The position numbers were made by a program, and so were the translations under genes. A model generated the notes under the pieces. That model did not search any database and was not told the DNA's origin. It saw nothing but the letters and a program-made list of their open reading frames with translations. Shown one piece after another: positions 42,461 to 53,466 of a stretch of DNA of 64,000 bases. Origin of the DNA: Bedellia somnulentella. Its lineage: Eukaryota; Arthropoda; Insecta; Lepidoptera; Bedelliidae. Each line of letters begins with the position of its first letter. Positions within the stretch are counted from its first letter, which is position 1. The stretch is from positions 17,112,001 to 17,176,000 of the forward strand of contig OY755171.1 in assembly GCA_963576735.1 (NCBI GenBank), read 5' to 3'.

Positions 42461-44322
42461 ACTTAATATGACAATACGCTTAGTCCCCAAAAACGACAAC
42501 CACAAAGAATTTGGGTCGAATTTAAGTATACCATATTAATTAAAAAATTATGTATCGGTTTTTCTTTTTTGTATGTATTAAGGTTTTGCTTTCTCACATC
42601 ATTTAACATGAAGTCAAATATTGAGAACATTCTGTTTTATTTGAAGCTATTTATCGATATTGATAAAAAAAATACGATATAAAATCAGAGTTTGGCTAAC
42701 ATATTAGGTATCAGTGTTTTCCCTTGATAAAACATAAAACAATTGTATTTTTACATAGTTCGACTAGGCTTTTCCAATTCATTTATTTCTATTGCAGTAT
42801 TAAATTATAATACAAATCATGTTATAACAATTAGTAAACAACTCTTCAGAGCAACAAGTTTAAGGGTAAAAGGCTTAGCAAGTTATATTAAAAACAGATA
42901 GAGATAAATATAAAGTGGTTTCTCAATCTTACATTTTCTTTTGTTTCAATCTTATATGAATAATCTTTTCCAGACTAATGCGCACCAGATATGCAATTTC
43001 TATTTACGCCTACTCTCCTAACTCCCCCCAATCACTTAAAGGCCCGACGACGCCTTCCCTATTCTTGATTAAATATGACAAAAAATCACGCTACAAAGCC
43101 CATAATATGTGAAGTAGAGAAACTAAAAAACTAAAATAATAAAAAAATACGCATACTACACTGCTCTCCACAAAGTACTATGGGTATTATAGAGCTAAAA
43201 ATGACATCTAAAAAGTTTCAATCTCAGCTCAGTTGATATAATTCATGGCGGCCATCTTGGAGCAAAAGGCGGGAAACCCAACAACCTTGACAACCGGCTC
43301 CGTTCACCAACTGCATTGTATCGCGGAGGTACAGTCACTTGACATCGCTCTTTGTCATGAGTCCATTTTTATAGTGTACCTATGCTAGAAAAACGTGATT
43401 CAAGTTATGGATTATTTTTTTTAGAGTCATGCTTATTTTTGTCGAATAAATCTATATTATTACATAAATTGTAATTTTTTTTTTCTATGTTAGTGCTATA
43501 AACCAGTTATCGAAAATAAAAACATATAAAACTTTATATTTTCCACATGCCAACAATTATCTTAACATCTTGTATTATTTATTTAAAACGAAATAAATGT
43601 TCTAATAGTGTATTTTTTTTTCTATAATAAACAAAAAAAAATGTTTTACTTATGGATACTGTACCTCTTAATAGTTTAATTTATATTCAGTGATCTGTCT
43701 TAATGGAACTTATCATAAAATAAATCAGGTTTCATATTTGTGAACTTGTAACATTTATACTACCTCAATTTATTGTTGTTTTATTTATAACAGTTGCTAA
43801 GTTGGTAATAATTTTAGGTGATACTATTTCTGGCTGAATATTAATAATCTTAAAAATTCAGAGCTTTGGAATGGATATATCGTAAGCTAATGGTCAAATA
43901 ATTCTGCATGGTGATGGATTGTCAAAGGATCGAATGAAAACTTTTTAATAATTAAATTCAAACCCCGAAAGAAAATAAAAAAAATACCCAAAAGAAAAAA
44001 AAACAACCGATTTGTTTCTCTTTTTTAACAAAAATTTTAAAGAAATGCACGTAATCATGCGAAATTATGACTTACGTGAAATTGTGACGCGTAAAAATAT
44101 GCGTAGCCATAAAGTAAACAATCTTTAGCCATTTTGACAGTTTAGGGGAATAAAAATACTAAAATCAAGTATGGTTGGGGATAAGTGTTCTGCCACCTCA
44201 TCCAGTCGTTCTTAAATTCCGTAAAATTCTGCCTCATAGGACACCCGCGAGTAGAAATAGGCCGATATAAAGCACATTAAGCTTCCTAGTTGTGAAATTT
44301 ATAATTATGATTGTTTGTAAAA
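42461..44322. other. Intergenic stretch
   Basis: AT-rich. The patch 43250-43370 (catggcggccatcttggagc, ccggctccgttcaccaactg, tcgcggaggtacagtcactt) is GC-richer, may be regulatory or an old repeat, and has no open frame worth calling. Confidence 0.4.
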
Positions 44323-44578
44323 TGTATGCCGTGTAGTGCCGGCTTAGAATGTCGCTACCCCTTTCTACCCACGGGTGTCGTAAGAGGCGACTAATTGTAT
44401 TGGGGCTTTTTATTGGATTTTTGGGCGATGCGGTTGGAGACCCATCACCAAAAACCTTTATTTTACGATCTTTTCACCACTCAACTTCCAAAAGTGGTTG
44501 AGGAATTTATAATTCCTTAGCTCTGGCTACCCCTTCTAGGGAATTATAGCCGTGAGTATATGTATGTATGTATGTATG
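44323..44578 (+). mobile_element. Family B element, full length
   Basis: 8-bp target-site duplication ttgtaaaa at 44315-44322 and 44579-44586. Complete, with a long GTATGTATGTATGTATG tail. Confidence 0.88.
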
Positions 44579-44586
44579 TTGTAAAA

Positions 44587-45286
44587 CAGAGTGCGTAAGA
44601 CTGTCACGTTAAGCTGCGAACTTAGTGCAGCATCTACACTAAGAGATAGTGTACAGCTATTTTAGCAACGGCTAATAATTTTTACTCTTAATTTTATTGA
44701 AAAATACCATGAAGTAGTGACCGGCTTCCTATCATATTACCTAAAGTATTGGAAAGAACTCGTGGCCTTTTATCTTTAACATGAGATCATAGCAGTTATT
44801 TCATGATGAGTAAAACAATTCACTTGTTTATGATATGCAAATAAATAAATAAAACTTTTAAAACCTTGATATCTCGGTGATAAAGAGTTTAGCCTTAAAT
44901 GTAGGTATGAAGTTTTTTTTGTTTTTGAAATATCACACAACATCTTCTTTGGACTGACTTGGTGGTAGGATGTCGAATTTATAATGTTTGTATTTGCGTA
45001 AATAATATTCTCTAATTGATATTTTATCAATCGCACTTATATTGTGAGTGGGAGCTTTTTTAAAGTAACGACTGATTTACGAATCTCTCTTATACTCGTT
45101 GATGTCTTTTGTTCTAAAATCGAATAATGCAGGCAACAGTTAAATAAAATTGTTTCACGATGTCTCTTCATATGCTGTTTTTCATTATAACGCGAATTTT
45201 GTCATGCCCCTTAAAATTTCTAATATATGATCAAATACGTATTCTAATTCAACACACACAAAGCCAAGTGGTTTTCACTGATATTT
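44587..45286. other. Intergenic stretch
   Basis: No feature recognised. Confidence 0.4.
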
Positions 45287-45420
45287 ACATACATACATAC
45301 ATACATATACTCACGGCTGTAAATCCCTAGAAGGGGTAGCCAGAGCTAAGGAATTAGAAATTTCTCAGCCACTTTTGGAAATGTGAGTGGGGAAAAGATG
45401 GTAAAAGTAAAGGTTGTTTG
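45287..45420 (-). mobile_element. 5'-truncated family B element
   Basis: Minus orientation: (CATA)n, then the 3' ~110 bp of the family, ending at agtaaaggttgttt. Forms an inverted pair with the next copy. Confidence 0.85.
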
Positions 45421-45480
45421 TTGATGCATACATTGTATATTAAAAGACTTTGATGGTAAATTTAAATCAAATATCAGTGT

Positions 45481-45724
45481 GCTGTGTAGTGTCGGCTTAG
45501 AATAGCAATACCCCTTTTCTTCCGGTGGGTGTACGTAAAAGGCGACTAACGGTATTGGGGCTTTTAAGGGATTTTTGGGCGATGCGGTTGGAGACCCATC
45601 ACCAAGAACCTTTATGTCACTATCTATTCCCCACGCACCTTCCAAAAGTGGCTGAGAAATATCTAATTCGTTAGCTCTGGCTACCCCTTCTAGGGATTTA
45701 TAGCCGTGAGTATATGTATGTATA
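45481..45724 (+). mobile_element. Family B element, full length
   Basis: ctgtgtagtgtcggcttaga to gccgtgagtatatgtatgta. Only ~60 bp separate it from the oppositely oriented copy. Confidence 0.88.
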
Positions 45725-46100
45725 TTAACGTCTGATTCAGGATAGGAACCAACGCCTTCTTTCTGAATCGACGGTGCTCACTCAGCTAGCAAGACTTTTA
45801 TTGGTATTGATAATTAATTAAGTTGAGTTATTCCGAAACTATACGCTACTTATCAGGGTAATTATGATGAATAAGCGTAGGTATGATACACGTAATAAAA
45901 CATTATTGGAAGTACTTGTAATACTAAACGTTATACCTACTAAAATACCCACAGCGTCATGGGACCTGCAGAATAAAGGTTGTATGCTTCAATGAATAAA
46001 GCATCACGTTTATCAGATGTTATATAAGATACTGTACACATACTGTTGCGAATAATATGGTACATTATCCAACAAAGATCTTAATATCATTACATTATGT
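45725..46100. other. Intergenic stretch
   Basis: No feature recognised. Confidence 0.4.
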
Positions 46101-46112
46101 TATATTTACTGT

Positions 46113-46385
46113 GCTGTGCTATGCTGTGTAGTGTTGGCATAGAATAACACTACCCCATTTTACCCCACTTCTTCCGGTGGGTGTACGTAAGAGGCGACTA
46201 ACGGATTTGGAGCTTTTCAGGGATTTTTGGGCGATGTGGTTAGAGACCCATCACCGAAAACCTTTATTTTACCATCTTTTCCCCACTAAAATTTCCAAAC
46301 GTGGCTGAGGAATTTCCAATTTTTTAGCTCTGGCTACCCCTTCTAGGGATTTATAGCCGTGAGCATATGTATGTATGTATGAATG
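46113..46385 (+). mobile_element. Family B element, full length
   Basis: Exact 12-bp target-site duplication tatatttactgt at 46101-46112 and 46386-46397. Small duplication at the 5' end (ctaccccattttaccccact). Confidence 0.9.
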
Positions 46386-46406
46386 TATATTTACTGTAAT
46401 TGTAGC

Positions 46407-46625
46407 TGTGTAGCGTTTGCTTATAATAGCACTAACGCGTGTCTTCCTGTGGTTGTCGAAAGAGGCCATTATTGATATGTGGGGCTTTCTATGTGATTGT
46501 CGGGTGATGTGGGTAGAAATTTATCCCTAACCATCCTTAATTTTACCATCTTTTCTCCACTCAACTTCCAAAAGTAGGTGACGAATTTCTAATTTCTGGT
46601 AGCTTTCTTTAGTCGTATTTTGATG
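46407..46625 (+). mobile_element. Older family B element in tandem
   Basis: agctgtgtagcgtttgctta, tcgggtgatgtgggtagaaa and ctccactcaacttccaaaag in order. Much more diverged than its left neighbour, so the younger copy landed next to it. Confidence 0.75.
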
Positions 46626-47269
46626 TATGAATCTGAAATATTATGATGGTTTTATTAACTTGTTTGAAAGATTTTATTAATTTTTCTTTATTAAAAAACA
46701 TGTTAATTTTTAATATGAATTTTAGCCAAATACATGTTTTGATTAAAAGCCACCGTGTGAACAATAAATACATTCCTTGTTACATATACTTTAATAATTA
46801 TTTTACAAGTAAAGTATGAGCAATACAGTTCTTATTAAAATCTATTAATAAACTATGAATGAATGAACTGCGGAAGAAGTATTTACCATATGACGTCATG
46901 AAAAGTGAGGTTACTGACGTTAGAGAATTATTACACTCTGGTACTGGTAAATTTGCGAGCAATTTCCAAAAATATAAATATTAACTTAAATATGACTGTT
47001 TTACTGTTGTTCATTGTTTGACAATTTAAAAGTTATTTTTATTCATTGTACTTGGTTTGCGTAGTATTTATAAAAAGATAATAGTTTCCATTCAAAAACG
47101 GTAACAATAATAACTAGCGTTGTACGAAATTAAATTAGAACTGTAATGGTCAACAAATTTGAATAACTACGTCACATGTTGAGTAATTAGATTTGATATG
47201 ACGTAAAATGTATTGTTGTAATATACTAGGAGGCGATATTGAATTCTTTATTAGTACAAGCGTACTTCC
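46626..47269. other. Intergenic stretch
   Basis: AT-rich and unassigned. tatgacgtcatgaaaagtga (46890) contains a TGACGTCA, the CREB-type core; no further support. Confidence 0.4.
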
Positions 47270-47555
47270 CATAGTGACGCAGGCGTTCATTGAGGCAAGC
47301 CTGCGCCCGAGCAGAGTTTAGTCAGTTGCTCGCGTGATCTATCCGCCGTATACACGCTCCGAAAAAATGAATTAATCAAAATCACTGGCATAAAAGTGGC
47401 ATAAATATAGTGTTGATAACCAAAGATAATTTAAGAATACAATTTGGAATTGGCGCGCGAATTCGCCGGCCGGCGTTCTTAATTCAAATGTAACCTGACA
47501 TTTCGCGAGGTCACCACATGTCAAGTGCATTGATCGACTGGATTGTATTTTTGTG
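47270..47555 (+). promoter_or_regulatory. GC-rich segment, candidate promoter / leader exon
   Basis: Contains gacgcaggcgttcattgagg, gcctgcgcccgagcagagtt, an arthropod initiator-like TTTAGTCAGTTG (A at 47324), cgcgtgatctatccgccg and cgcgcgaattcgccggccgg. It is followed by TTTTTGTGAGTG, a possible donor, at ~47551. It lies 5 kb upstream of the first Ets98B coding exon on the same strand, whose ATG sits exactly at a splice acceptor, so an upstream non-coding exon is required. This is my best candidate for it, but it remains a guess. Confidence 0.35.
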
Positions 47556-49250
47556 AGTGCATTTTTGTGTAGATTTTCTTATCATAGATCATTATATGAC
47601 TTAGCTACTATTTTCGGGTAAAAAGTGATGATTCAACCGCCTATTCCATTTTTATAGCTATTAAAAGTGCGTCTTGTTGCGGTAAAGTATTGAACTGTAC
47701 GATAATCTTCTTCATCAATATTTATAAATCCTCTAAGTGTATCAATGTTTCCCTATCTGTTTTTGAAGTCCGAATACGTGAATGCTGGCTTCCAGTTCAA
47801 TTAAAGGAGCTGCTTAAAATACATTTGGGTAGGCAGATACCTGTATCCCAGCAAACCTATCGAGCTTACTTCAATTCCTAAACCTTTACATGCATAACCT
47901 GACATTCTTCACACTTCTCTCAATTTCTTTGTATTTACAAAAATATTTTATACTTTTTGGTTGTAAAATAAGCAAATAAAATTAAAAAATTATCTGCGAT
48001 ATCTGCAACAGACATCACGTTAACAACTACGGTTTATTGTCATATTATGCAAAAGATTCATTTCAGAGCAAAAGTCTCCAAAGCAATTTCGAAATGTGTA
48101 ATGAATAATGGTTCTTATTTGTTAAATTATAGAGTTGCTAGATAGAGATTATTGTTGAGAAGTTTCGATGGTTGAGCGAACTTGATATGTTCGTAAAAAC
48201 CCCAAGGTCTTGAAATTGTAGCAGAACTCTGTGATGGCTTGGTCACGAATTTTATAATGCGAAAATGTATAATAAAATGTCATTGATACTTAACAGTCGA
48301 TTCGATTTATGCAATAGTGTTTTTCAATTGATCATTTATTTCAACTTCATTTATCAAAAGTGTTATTTAAACACATCAAATCACAAACTACTGGCGTCAA
48401 AACGAAGCCTAGTGTGTAATGATGGTCAATTAAAGTGAATCGCAATATTTCATTAATATGTCGTTACAAGAAAATGAGGTCGTTAATTTGTCGTTAACAA
48501 TAGAAATAAATCATTATTATTGCACTCCTGTGGTTTCCGGAGAAAATGTATCGTAATAGGGTTCCGGATAACGGCTGTCTCTTGAAAGAAGTAGGACGAT
48601 CAATCTCGAATAAATTAGTCTCTGAATACATATATATGAATAAAAAAGATTTCAGTAGTACTCATTCATTGGCGGGATAAGCTCAAAGATAAAAAACGTA
48701 ACATGTATGACAGTTGACAGCAATCAAAATTGTTCAATAAAAGATCTTGTACATTAGTCTTTATTACAATGCTATAAGAACTACAAAGAGATATGATACC
48801 AAACGTCATCACTGCCTGCGCAACTGTCATTCTAACCAGCCAATGAAGTTTCATAACAAAAAGTTACTCTTAAAAAAGTATAATTGATTCATGCTATTCT
48901 AAGACCTCTTTGGGGATAGTTCCGCATACTAGCGACATGGAGGCGCCTATTCAGATTAAAACACGTATTATAAGTATATATAAAAAAATACTGAATGATC
49001 AACAGATTTTTATAATCCGGTTTATATTACCGATGCAAGTCATATTTTAAATATGGATATTGGAATTTGTACGCCGAAAGTTAAAAAAAAATGCAGAATG
49101 CAGAATACAAACCCTTTTGAATTTGTAGTATTAGCTAAATTTAATAAAAATAAAGTAAAATTACAATTCGACTAAGATAAAGGAATCTTAAAAGAAAGGA
49201 ACCTTAAAGCAATTCTGATTGAAATTCAGTTATGTAATGGTATAACAATT
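47556..49250. other. Intergenic or 5' intron stretch
   Basis: No repeat recognised and relatively repeat-free compared with the surroundings. The 63-codon frame at 47690-47881 is noted but not called. Confidence 0.4.
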
Positions 49251-49254
49251 ATAA

Positions 49255-49685
49255 AAGCTTAAAGTACATGAAAGTAGAGTTAATGCAGTGAAAATGAGAT
49301 CCCTCAGAAGTATATGTAATGTAAGCCGTGAACGAGTAGGTTTGAAAGATGACGTAGTATGCAAGATAGAAAAAGGAATGTTGAGGTGGTTTGGGCACAT
49401 AGAGAGGATGGATGAAAATAAAGTAGCGAAAGAGATATATAGAGCCAATGTGGATGGGATTGTTAGTAGAGGACGGCCTCGTAAAACTTTCTTGACCAGA
49501 TAGAAAACGTTCTTATAAAGGCGGGGGTCCGAAGTGAGAAGAATAAAAGAGCATGTATGAGAAGAATAATGAATGTAAGGGAAAGCAAGAGAGGTTTGTC
49601 AAGATCGTACTAAGTGGCAATCGATAGTCTCTGCCTACCCCAATGGGAATAATGGGTGTGAGTATAAGTAAGTAAGTAAGTAAAA
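49255..49685 (+). mobile_element. Family C LINE, longest 3' end in the window
   Basis: Runs from tgaaagtagagttaatgcag through an open stretch (49288-49503) encoding MRSLRSICNVSRERVGLKDD, GMLRWFGHIERMDE and VSRGRPRKTF, then frameshifted KNKRACMRRIMNV-like codons, and ends ctgcctaccccaatgggaat with a GTAAGTAAGTAAG tail. These are the conserved C-terminal residues of an insect non-LTR reverse transcriptase ORF; the catalytic domain is truncated away. Confidence 0.85.
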
Positions 49686-51060
49686 GCGTAATATACCTCA
49701 TCACACTACTAATACTTGTTACCGTACTCGGCTTACCATATCGTGTAATAGTCACTTAAGGTAGAGCCGTGGTTACTCTTGCAGTGATCAACGTAGAAAA
49801 ATAACCTACAAACATACAAAGACTGTTAATTCATCATCCCTCCTTTTCACATTCCCGCAGGCAAATAAAACAAAGATTTGTTATTCCATTAGTTCTCACT
49901 ATTTTCCTTGGCTACATGTATTTGAAACTCTTGCCTCTATGCCATCCAATAAAAGCTTGCCATCTTCATCCTACGCTAATTAATTAAAATTAGTGACAGG
50001 TTCCTCAAACAAACGCTCAATATTAAGTTGAATGACCTACTGATAAAAAATATCATAATTGCTATCAGCAGTGCAAATGATTTACTATAACAAACCGAAG
50101 TCCATGTATTTCACTCAAAATTGGCTAAACTAAAGTCCAACTCAATAATTTGATACCATATCGCTTTCGTCATATTTATGTTCTGCACAGATGGCGATAA
50201 AACTGTGCCATATTTTTTGATTACAATTATGATATTTTAATTTGGACTTTGATGTTTGATAATATTGATTAAAATAATTTTCTAACAAGATTACGTATTA
50301 TAAATATTGATTATGTCACCGGTTAACATTTTTGAAATCTTCGTATGGGTAGCTAGCTATTTTTGCAATATAGCTTAAGCAATTGTGTATTTTAAAAAAA
50401 TATTTATGATGCTGCTAGATTTTTTTGTTTGTAAATTAATTTTGTTTTACTAACCATATGAAAATGTTTCAGGAAAAAAACATCACAATATTTGTGATGG
50501 CGCCTAGTAATTAAATATATCTTTTTAAATAAAATAACTAATTTTCAGAGTGCCTTGAATATAAAGAATTTTACAATAATTTCGATATTATAAAAGTTAT
50601 AATAACTAATGTAAGTACTGTACTAGTGATACTTAAATAGAATCAATTCAGTGATAATAAGATTGAAGATATACGTAAAAGTTAATTACGTTTAGGTTTT
50701 TTGCTGTAGATATGAATGAAAACTAGTTACAAAGTCAACTAGTTAAAAACATGTTCAGTTCTAGTTTTCAACCGTCATTACTGAAAGAATACCTAAACAA
50801 GGCATGATTATCTATTGTTAATGGACGTCCAATGCAGACCCTTAGTACTGGTGAGAATATCAACCATTGTTGAAAAAAGTTGCTTTACTGGAATATTGCG
50901 TGGAATTGTTTCCTACAACAAGCTTGTACTAGTTTTTTAATCATGTTGCATAGACAATGTCGATTGGAAACCTCAGTTTAGTCCTTATTGTTATCGGAAA
51001 TGGGTCTGTCTTTACTTCGAGTAAGTTTATTAAAATATTTATTATTCCATATTTATTATT
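49686..51060. other. Intergenic or 5' intron stretch
   Basis: AT-rich; no gene, no recognised repeat. Confidence 0.4.
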
Positions 51061-51065
51061 ATATA

Positions 51066-51200
51066 TTATGTAAAGTGCCGGCTTAGAATAACCTACGTAC
51101 GTACTGACTCAGGTTATTAAGGCTTTTAAATGATTCCTGAGCGATGTGGCTTGAGACCTAACCAACCGTTATTGTTAAATCTTAACTCATACAATTTCAA
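51066..51200 (+). mobile_element. Degenerate, 3'-shortened family B element
   Basis: tgtaaagtgccggcttagaa, gactcaggttattaaggctt, gagcgatgtggcttgagacc in order; the 3' half is lost. Confidence 0.65.
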
Positions 51201-51384
51201 AAAGTTTTACTTATCACCAATGTTTTTTTTTATTTCGCCACCTACTGCCAGAAAGTAAGGTTCTTTGATTCTATAGCTGATTGTTCTATCTGCATATAAA
51301 ATTTGTATTCTAATTAATTTGTTCTAATTTAATCACATTAAAGTAGTTAAACCAACCACCAACTACCCAACCCATTTGCCTACT

Positions 51385-51510
51385 ACATACATACATACAT
51401 ATACTCACGCCGTTAATTCCCATTGGGGTAGGCAGAGACTATCGATCGCCACTTCGTACGATCCTGGCAAACCTCTCTTGCTTCGTCTACATCCATCAAT
51501 AATAATAATA
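51385..51510 (-). mobile_element. Family C 3' end, young-looking
   Basis: Minus orientation: (CATA)n, actcacgccgttaattccca, gatcctggcaaacctctctt. Exact 13-bp target-site duplication ccatttgcctact at 51372-51384 and 51511-51523. Only ~126 bp long; strongly 5'-truncated. Confidence 0.9.
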
Positions 51511-51783
51511 CCATTTGCCTACTGTATTGTTAAAAGGCGTTAATGCGTGCCCCATAGAATAGATAAGGTTCAAAAAACCCAAAATTCCGTTTGTTGTCAT
51601 CATCACTATAAACTCCTAATAGCGTCACAGCAGATGTTGCTAAATTTATAAACAAACAGTAAAACATGACGCGGATTTATCGTCATATATGCAGATGATA
51701 TTTGATGAGAATTATGTCATACTATTATTACATCGGGTATAAACCTAACTTACCCATACTCTGCGCTATAATTTGCTGCGAAA

Positions 51784-51990
51784 TCAGTGATGACGTCACT
51801 GGCCGAGTGGATAGGTGACTAGCTTCACGGTCTGGAGGTTGCGGGTTCGATCCCCACTGAGGGAAACATTTATGTGATGAGCATAAATGATTGTTTCTTA
51901 GTCATTGATGTTATTTATACGGGTATTATATAGTATTAAATATATCGTTGAGTTAGTATAATATGTCCATATTATATTTATTTATTTATT
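51784..51990 (+). mobile_element. tRNA-derived SINE, a different family
   Basis: Head with A box TGGCCGAGTGG and B box GGTTCGATCCC (about 51800-51865), then acatttatgtgatgagcata and an AT-rich tail (atttatttatttattt). The head resembles a tRNA with a Leu/Ser-like A box. Not family A. Confidence 0.7.
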
Positions 51991-51994
51991 TAAA

Positions 51995-52110
51995 AAATGG
52001 CATCCTCTTCGGACATAGCAATTCATCATCCATTTTTGGAAATTTGTTGGAGTGATGAATAAATAAATAACTTTTGGTGATGGGTGTCCGCACACATCGC
52101 CCAACAAACA
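51995..52110 (-). mobile_element. Small family B-like remnant
   Basis: catttttggaaatttgttgg, acttttggtgatgggtgtcc and acatcgcccaac keep the family order, heavily decayed. Confidence 0.45.
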
Positions 52111-52685
52111 AATAAAAGAGAACCTAATTCTTCACTCAACATGATTCTAGTAAGTGTGTACCACATGGTATTAAGCTAATAAAGAGAGAGTAAAAAAGAG
52201 TAATATATTTTGTTTTAGCTATTAAGATGTAAGTTGTACTTAAGGCTGTAAGTTTTCCGAAGAAAATAAAATAATAATAAATTATCACATGACGACCTAA
52301 TGAAATGTGTGTAGTTTTATAATTTCTGGTAAAAACCAGGCTCATTAACTCAATTACACTTAACTATTTAATTGATTAAACATAGATTTAGATGAAATGT
52401 TTAACCACAAATATTGATAAATATAAATGCACTAATTTCCACTAAACACTCAAAGTCAATTCTAATTTGGAAAACCCATGATAACGGACACTGAATCAAA
52501 AACAATCGAACTGACAGATCTATTGTTAATTATATAAACTGTTAAGTCTATTTATAGAGCAATAGCCTCACTATTTTTAATGTGACTAAAAGCAATCTCA
52601 AATTATATATTTAGGTTGTTTAATCATCTCTTAGATCAATTGCTGTTAGATATTTGATAATAATTATTATTCTGTTTGTTCACAG

Positions 52686-53466
52686 ATGCCGCAAACAGTT
52701 CCGCGGTCGGGGCTAAGTCCACCATCATCAACACAAGGCGAGCGGGCAGTCCCTTCATCACCAGCCGACATACATCATTTGCTGCGTCTCCTTGGAGCAG
52801 CATCCCCTCCTGAATCCATGCTTCACTCTCCACCTGCCCCTCAGCATTACAGCAAACCTCCACCACCATATCCCGATATTGATAACAGCCCAAATTTTCT
52901 AGATCGTCTATACGATTTCGAGACTTACCCTACCCCAAGTCCATCATCAGACGAAGGCTCTATACCAACTGTGGCATTACAACCACCATCTCCATATAAT
53001 CCTTCACAATACTCCCCTATTTACGTAAAAGAGGAACCAAATCGATTATCACTTCCAGAATATTCCTCACCATATCCTTTATCACCTTCAGGCTCTTGCG
53101 TTTCTTATGGTAGTAATTTTCCATACCCATCACCCGTCCCTCAACTCGAAGAATATATTGATATCGAAGAGTTGCTTAAAGGGAACCATATATTCCAAGA
53201 TCCGCACCTCACACCTAAGATAGAAATCGAGGAACATCGAGATCACGCTTCGTTAAGGACAGCACTTGAAGATACAACATTTCAAAAGCGTTTGAATTTA
53301 AAACCTATTCCATTTGAGATCAGTAATATTAAAATGGAAGATAGTAGTGGAGGAGCTAACGAGGAAACATTAACAGCTCCAGACATTGATAAAGTTCTGT
53401 CAATGGCAATTGAACAATCAAAAAGAGATGTTGATAGCACTTGCACAGTATTAGGAATATCACCTG
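52686..53466 (+). CDS. Ets98B: Ets98B exon with start codon
   Basis: The ATG is the first codon after the acceptor ttctgtttgttcacag, so the 5' UTR must be on a separate upstream exon, unless the frame starts earlier and this Met is internal. 260 codons plus one base (phase 1); donor CCTG|GTAAGT. Encodes MPQTVPRSGLSPPSSTQGER, PADIHHLLRLLGA, the Tyr/Pro-rich YPTPSPSSDEGS and YSPIYVKEEPN, and ends CTVLGISP. It is clearly GC-richer than the flanking introns. The minus-strand frame at 52636-52893 is a shadow. Confidence 0.88.

Noticed and set aside
46886..46905. TGACGTCA (CREB-type site) at ~46893
   Set aside because: A single 8-mer in 64 kb is expected by chance often enough; no promoter context was found around it.
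47690..47881. 63-aa frame with some ordered sequence (ECWLPVQLKELLKIHLGRQI)
   Set aside because: Looks somewhat protein-like, but is single, short, in AT-rich surroundings, and has no splice or family support that I can name.
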